A stretch of 17,366 nt of DNA from CAXTTV01 sp964247295 (GTDB taxonomy: Bacteria > Chloroflexota > Ktedonobacteria > Ktedonobacterales > Ktedonobacteraceae), in assembly GCA_964247295.1 (NCBI GenBank), contig CAXTTV010000101.1:1-17366 (forward strand), given 5' to 3'. This document shows, piece by piece, positions 14,216-17,366 of the stretch (the first letter of the stretch is position 1; each line of letters starts with the position of its first letter). The notes under the pieces were generated by a model. The model did not search any database, was not told the DNA's origin, and saw only the letters and a program-made list of their open reading frames with translations. Made by a program: the position numbers and the translations under genes.

Positions 14216-14473
14216 TATACTGAATGTGTACGTTCATTTACTTTAAGCAAAAGGATGTTTTGATTGTGGTCCATCTGATATTTTACTGCTCCTCAGCAGC
14301 AATCCTTCCCCCGCCCATCGTCGCTACCCGCTAGAGGGCAGGACTGACGAACGGCTAAATGTTCTAATTGCTCGCGATCTTTTAAAAGATTGTGTTCTTC
14401 CCCTATGTTTTAATCCTGCCCTCTTTTACCACCAGAGCCTTGTAAGACTTCAATAAAGAGGAAGGGATTTTTT
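14216..14473 (+). ncRNA. Structured leader upstream of the EamA permease (class unknown)
   Basis: The stretch has no gene but shows RNA-like structure. AGAGGGCAGGA (14333-14343) is perfectly complementary to TCCTGCCCTCT (14414-14424), closing a 70-nt interior and followed directly by TTTT. Inside, CGCGATCTTTT pairs with AAAAGATTGTG (about 14373-14393) using G-U pairs, which favours an RNA helix over a DNA palindrome. The order of long-range helix, T-run and downstream membrane transporter resembles a riboswitch or attenuator. I could not match the conserved core of a known riboswitch or T-box. A TATACT at 14216-14221 may be its -10. Confidence 0.4.
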
Positions 14474-15382
14474 GTGATGAAGCACCATCAAAACCGACTA
14501 CGGCAGGATTTCTGGTTGATTATTCTGGCGGCGGTCGCCTGGGGAACTGTAGGTGTCGCGACCCAGGCAATCTATAAAATGGGCCCAACTAACGCGCTCT
14601 CGCTGGCCTTCTGGCGGCTGGCTTTAGCAACCCCATTGTTTTTAGTTGGTGCCTGGAAAAGTCTGCGTGGGAAATGGCTTCAGATTAAACAGCGCGATCT
14701 CTGGATTATGCTTCTCATGGGCCTGATGCAGGCTCTCTATCAAGCAAGCTACACGGGAGCGATTTCCTTCTCTGGCGTGACCGTTTCCACACTGATCGCT
14801 CTCTGCGGCGCTCCAATGATGGTCGTGCTTTTTACCGCAGCTATTAAAAAAGAGCGGTTAGATCGCATTACAGTTATCGCTTTAATGGCAGCTTTGACTG
14901 GAAGCTGCCTGCTGGTAATCTCAGAATCGCAACCGGATGCTCAGCCCTTTTCCCTGCCCGGTGTCGGGCTGGCCTTTTTAGCAGCCTTCGGATACGCCAG
15001 TTTTATTCTTCTGGGGAGGGGGCTGGCTGGAAGGTACGCGCCATTACAGGTGAACGCTATCGCTTTTGGATCGGGGGCTCTGATGCTCTGGCTGGTAATG
15101 CTACCCAAAGGCTTAGTTCTCAGTTATTCCCCATGGGGCTGGATGCTGATATTTTATCTGGGAATCGTGCCAACCGCGCTGGCCTACAGCTTGTTCCAGA
15201 CTGGCATGCGCTCAGTTTCCGCGACGGTCGTGAGTATTCTCACGCTTTGTGAGCCGTTAACGGCCGCCATTCTGGCATGGCTACTCTTCCACGAGGAGCT
15301 CGGACCTGGTGGGATTGTTGGGGCCGTCCTTTTGATTAGTGCGGTCATCCTACTAAGCCGGGAACGCCAGGAGAGCCGCTAG
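14474..15382 (+). CDS. EamA/DMT-family permease
   Basis: This 302-aa membrane protein of the drug/metabolite transporter superfamily has ten hydrophobic segments in two EamA repeats. The first repeat starts AAVAWGTVGVATQAIYKMGP and includes FWRLALATPLFL and the SGVTVSTLIALCGAPMMVVLF stretch. The second starts LAFLAAFGYASFILLGR and ends with SVSATVVSILTLCEPLTAAILAWLLFHEEL, the typical EPL signature. Such carriers export amino acids, metabolites or drugs, and the substrate cannot be read from sequence. The start is GTG at 14474 or ATG at 14477, after AGAGGAAGGG. Its TAG stop abuts the terminal inverted repeat of a MITE-like element. The length is normal for the family, so at most a few C-terminal residues have been altered. 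Confidence 0.9.
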   Translation: MMKHHQNRLRQDFWLIILAAVAWGTVGVATQAIYKMGPTNALSLAFWRLALATPLFLVGAWKSLRGKWLQIKQRDLWIMLLMGLMQALYQASYTGAISFSGVTVSTLIALCGAPMMVVLFTAAIKKERLDRITVIALMAALTGSCLLVISESQPDAQPFSLPGVGLAFLAAFGYASFILLGRGLAGRYAPLQVNAIAFGSGALMLWLVMLPKGLVLSYSPWGWMLIFYLGIVPTALAYSLFQTGMRSVSATVVSILTLCEPLTAAILAWLLFHEELGPGGIVGAVLLISAVILLSRERQESR

Positions 15383-15585
15383 CGACTCTGTTGGGAAATT
15401 CGGAGAAAGATCGAAGAATGCCCGTGGACGCGGCGTAGGATGGCCCGTCGAGCGCCGCGATGACGTGCCGCATCTAGCGCACCGCGCCATACCTTCGGGG
15501 AGATCCTGCATCCTGTCGCCTGGCGCACGTTTCGCGAAGCGCTCCTCCCGCACCTGAAGGGCGTTCCCTTTTCCCAGCAGAGTCG
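15383..15585 (+). mobile_element. MITE-like element, copy 2, with 16-bp terminal inverted repeats
   Basis: A 203-bp GC-rich element starts with CGACTCTGTTGGGAAA (15383-15398) and ends with the inverse of CGACTCTGCTGGGAAA (15570-15585), differing at one position. No transposase and no clear target-site duplication are seen. A shorter, inverted relative lies at 239-338. Its first base directly follows the EamA stop codon. It is probably mobilised in trans by an unlinked transposase. Confidence 0.75.
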
Positions 15586-15693
15586 GCATGCGTGCCAAAG
15601 AGGCTCAAATGCAGATCACAGGAAGTTTGTAAAAAAGTCTGACCTATAAACAGAAGTTATCGGTAGTATACTGTTTTTGTGATCGCTTTTGAC

Positions 15694-15722
15694 TTGACAT
15701 GCCTCTGTAAAAAATCTACAGT
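15694..15722 (+). promoter_or_regulatory. Promoter with overlapping inverted repeat, upstream of the 174-aa gene
   Basis: TTGACA (15694-15699), a 17-nt spacer and TACAGT (15717-15722). CTGTA (15705-15709) and TACAG (15717-15721) form an inverted repeat over the spacer and -10. The predicted start, near 15730, gives a leader of about 105 nt. Confidence 0.55.
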
Positions 15723-15834
15723 ATCAATACATAATGTAAGCGGAACTCTGACCAGATGATTCTGGCGCTGTGCAGATACAGTTAAAGGGATGTCCACGGC
15801 GGATATCTTTTCTATAGAACAAAGGAGCGTTCTC

Positions 15835-16359
15835 ATGTCTCACAAGCATATTATCAGTGCTCTCGCGATTGCCCCCATGCTCGAATTGGAGATGGCCTCC
15901 TGCAATGGAGATCTGAATTGCCAATCCGTGATTACCGCCTTTCGTCGTGAGTTGCGCCGTGAGATTACACTGCAGCCACACTATCGGATTCACGATATCG
16001 CCTCCGCTGATGGGGCCCCCGGCGGGATTACTGATAACCTGCCACTGATTATAACCACTGTCGGCGCGATTATCGTGAACGATCAGGATATGATGGATCA
16101 GTTTCAGAAGCTATTAGAGAAAACACTTGAACTTCTGTTGAAACGGGATCGAGTGCAGCAGATTGAAATTAAAATCGGTACGACTGATCTGAAATTTACT
16201 GATCTGAGGGAGTCAAGCGCGGAAGCCCTTCTGGCAGAGATTGTTAAGGCCACACCGGCTCTAAGGCAGCAGCAGGCTGAGGTGCTGACAGATGAAGCGC
16301 ATCTGCCCCGCATCCTGGTGACTATGGCTCAGCCGCTCACAGAGTCCCATAAAAGATAA
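15835..16359 (+). CDS. Hypothetical protein, 174 aa
   Basis: I do not recognise this protein with confidence. The start is ATG at 15835 with AAAGGAG 7 nt upstream; an earlier ATG at 15790 has no ribosome site. Visible features are an N-terminal helix-rich part (about 1-60), a hydrophobic stretch LPLIITTVGAIIV (about 84-96), and a Leu-rich amphipathic helix LLEKTLELLLKR. A beta-hairpin-like VQQIEIKIGTTDLKFTDL follows, then a final helix SSAEALLAEIVKA. The helix-hairpin-helix outline resembles small effector-associated (EACC1-like) adaptor domains of bacterial conflict systems, but this is only a shape-level guess. It has its own promoter and is convergent with the CMD operon. Confidence 0.65.
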   Translation: MSHKHIISALAIAPMLELEMASCNGDLNCQSVITAFRRELRREITLQPHYRIHDIASADGAPGGITDNLPLIITTVGAIIVNDQDMMDQFQKLLEKTLELLLKRDRVQQIEIKIGTTDLKFTDLRESSAEALLAEIVKATPALRQQQAEVLTDEAHLPRILVTMAQPLTESHKR

Positions 16360-16380
16360 AAGCATAATCCAGAGATCGCG

Positions 16381-16455
16381 ATGTTTTGTTTGACTCCTGA
16401 CGATCTCAAGCGAATGACTGGTGGGCAGGTCGCGGTTATTAAGACACTTGCTTAA
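16381..16455 (+). CDS. Possible 24-aa open reading frame
   Basis: It starts with ATG and reads MFCLTPDDLKRMTGG..., stopping at a TAA that overlaps the end of the convergent CMD gene. AGAGA lies about 6 nt upstream. It could be a small protein, a remnant of a larger gene or chance. Confidence 0.2.
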   Translation: MFCLTPDDLKRMTGGQVAVIKTLA

Positions 16456-17012
16456 TGGTTATCACGGATAGAGGCCAAATATCCAGTTGACATCAGGCGT
16501 AAAGCCGTCTGATGATATACTTCGGGTGTTGAGAGCGTAAAGCCTAGGGCGTCCGCGATCCTGTTAATCATATGGAAGCCGGTTGAGATGTATAAAGCAT
16601 CTTCGATGGCTTCTTTGCTGATCCCTCCCTTACGTAAAGAGCGGAAGTCGTCGGGGGTCACTTGATCTGGGGCTAATGCGATTTTCTCCAGTACGCCAAG
16701 CATCAGGCGTAGTTTTTCGGGGATCGGCGCGGTCCGCCAATTCTGCCAGACGGCTTCAACCACTGAATTAGAAAGCTCAAGCGACGCAACTGCGCCGTGG
16801 CAGTCCGTTCAGTAGCGGCAACGGTTGAGATGTGATGTAAAGCTGGCGAAAAGCTCTCGCTCGCCAACACTCCACTCAGAGGGGCCGCGCAATAGCTCTT
16901 GTAACATCTCTGAAAAGGGCCGACCGAAAATCTCTGACCGATAGGAAAGGGTCCGGGCGACATCTGAGATCGAAGCATCTTCGATAAACTGAGCAATAGG
17001 TGCCAACCTCAT
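16452..17012 (-). CDS. AhpD-like/CMD-family protein, candidate selenoprotein (in-frame TGA at 16811-16809)
   Basis: Read through one TGA, this is a 186-residue carboxymuconolactone-decarboxylase/AhpD-like protein. The N-terminal half has YRSEIFGRPFSEMLQELLRG, PSEWSVGERELFASF and then N-R-C65-R-Y-U68-T-D-C-H72. The C-terminal half has KLRLMLGVLEKIAL and then FHMINRIADALGF. The family active site is CxxCxxxH, used for thiol-disulfide or peroxide reduction, and the TGA falls exactly on its second Cys. Both halves are in the same frame, so no frameshift is needed. The start is ATG at 17012, overlapping the upstream stop as ATGA. A stem-loop after the TGA has SECIS-like geometry. A nonsense mutation is the alternative. 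UGA as Trp is unlikely, because the upstream gene ends at TGA. Confidence 0.75.
16782..16811 (-). promoter_or_regulatory. UGA codon and candidate bacterial SECIS element
   Basis: The UGA is at 16811-16809. Counting from the next base, nucleotides 12-17 (CGGCGC) pair with 22-27 (GCGUCG) in a 6-bp stem with one G-U pair, and the loop at 18-21 is AGUU. In E. coli fdhF the SelB-binding loop AGGUCU also begins at nucleotide 18 after UGA. A competing 5-bp hairpin (ACUGC/GCAGU) overlaps it, so the fold needs testing. Confidence 0.6.
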
Positions 17013-17347
17013 TTTTCCACTTCCTCCAGACATGTGAGAGCAGTCTCTAATCTCGCCTTTGAGGCCCCGAGCGCTGCGCTTAATGTCATCTCAAAAATGG
17101 CGTCCTCTGTATATCCTGCTCGAACAAGGCCGTCAATCTCCTCGGAAGTGACTTTATAGGCGTAGCGGGCAACCTTATTAACATATCCAATTAATGGTTC
17201 GGGAAGAGGCTCAATAGAGAGTGTATTTCCAGGTTTCACGGTTGAGGCCGCTGCCTCCTCAATCAGGACTCGAACCTGAGAATTGGTTTCGCCCGAAGAA
17301 AAAAGAATGGCATCAGTAACCAGTTCAAAACGTTGCTTATGTTGCAT
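17009..17347 (-). CDS. Companion CMD-like small protein without active-site cysteines
   Basis: The product has 112 residues. The C-terminal segment GYVNKVARYAYKVTSEEIDGLVRAGYTEDAIFEMTLSAALG matches the helical pattern of the second half of CMD/AhpD proteins (compare VTPDDFRSLRKGGISKEAIEDALYIS in the next gene). The CxxCxxxH half is missing and its single Cys is near the end. Small proteins of this type are found directly upstream of CMD enzymes of the neighbouring type. A partner subunit is likely; this is inference. The start is ATG with AGGAGG 7 nt upstream, and the gene overlaps the next start by ATGA, so translation should be coupled. Confidence 0.75.
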   Translation of the reverse strand: MQHKQRFELVTDAILFSSGETNSQVRVLIEEAAASTVKPGNTLSIEPLPEPLIGYVNKVARYAYKVTSEEIDGLVRAGYTEDAIFEMTLSAALGASKARLETALTCLEEVEK

Positions 17348-17366
17348 GCTTTATCCTCCTCTTCTT

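Noticed and set aside
14341..14360. CUGACGA resembling a hammerhead ribozyme core, flanked by the long helix
   Set aside because: The required GAAA segment and a third stem with a UH cleavage site are not present in the interior, so the match is to one short motif only.
15353..15598. Open frame of 81 aa on the minus strand with PRPRAFFDLSPNFP
   Set aside because: It lies almost entirely in the MITE-like element and overlaps the end of the EamA gene. The related frame in copy 1 reflects shared repeat DNA, not a conserved protein.
15705..15721. CTGT...ACAG as a LexA (SOS) box
   Set aside because: The spacing between CTGT and ACAG is 9, not 8, and other LexA box features are missing. It is kept only as a generic inverted repeat at the promoter.
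16452..16763. Separate gene starting at GTG 16763
   Set aside because: It is in the same frame as the upstream part, starts in mid-domain without a ribosome site, and lacks the active-site half. It is better explained as the 3' part of a gene read through TGA.

Overview
The window looks like a chromosomal segment from a member of Chloroflexota, most likely class Ktedonobacteria. This is an inference from the mix of genes: a small N-terminal domain fused to a response regulator, a secreted Cys-rich beta/gamma-crystallin-like protein, a Tat-exported LamG enzyme, and an ArsR-type regulator with a long C-terminal domain. No rRNA or tRNA gene is visible to confirm it.

Left part (1-4424), all on the minus strand. 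It holds the first 43 codons of a HAD-family phosphatase running off the left edge, one copy of a degenerate MITE-like repeat, a four-helix membrane protein, a secreted Cys-rich protein whose core promoter lies inside a perfect 15-bp inverted repeat, and a two-gene unit. That unit is a SAM methyltransferase with a problematic start codon, followed by a response-regulator/histidine-kinase hybrid with a degraded ATP site. Strong hairpins separate most of these genes.

Centre (4425-14210) is a sugar-utilisation locus. Four minus-strand genes encode an ABC importer of the ribose/galactofuranose type (YtfQ binding lipoprotein, YtfR double ATPase, YtfT and YjfF permeases), bounded by a terminator and with an attenuating hairpin after the binding-protein gene. 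A 700-bp AT-rich intergenic region carries divergent promoters and several inverted repeats. To the right, an ArsR-type regulator and a Tat-secreted LamG + GtaA/DUF4965-type enzyme run on the plus strand. The likely logic is extracellular glycan release, sugar uptake and local regulation.

Right part (14211-17366). An EamA/DMT permease sits behind a long leader with an 11-bp closing helix. The second MITE-like copy, with clear 16-bp terminal inverted repeats, directly follows its stop codon. Next come an unrecognised 174-aa protein with its own promoter and, convergent to it, a two-gene operon of carboxymuconolactone-decarboxylase/AhpD-like proteins.

The most notable observation is in that last operon. 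The second gene has an in-frame TGA exactly where the second Cys of the CxxC...H active site is expected. The TGA is followed, at the spacing seen in the E. coli fdhF SECIS, by a 6-bp stem with an AGUU loop. It is therefore a candidate selenoprotein that ordinary gene calling would split in two.
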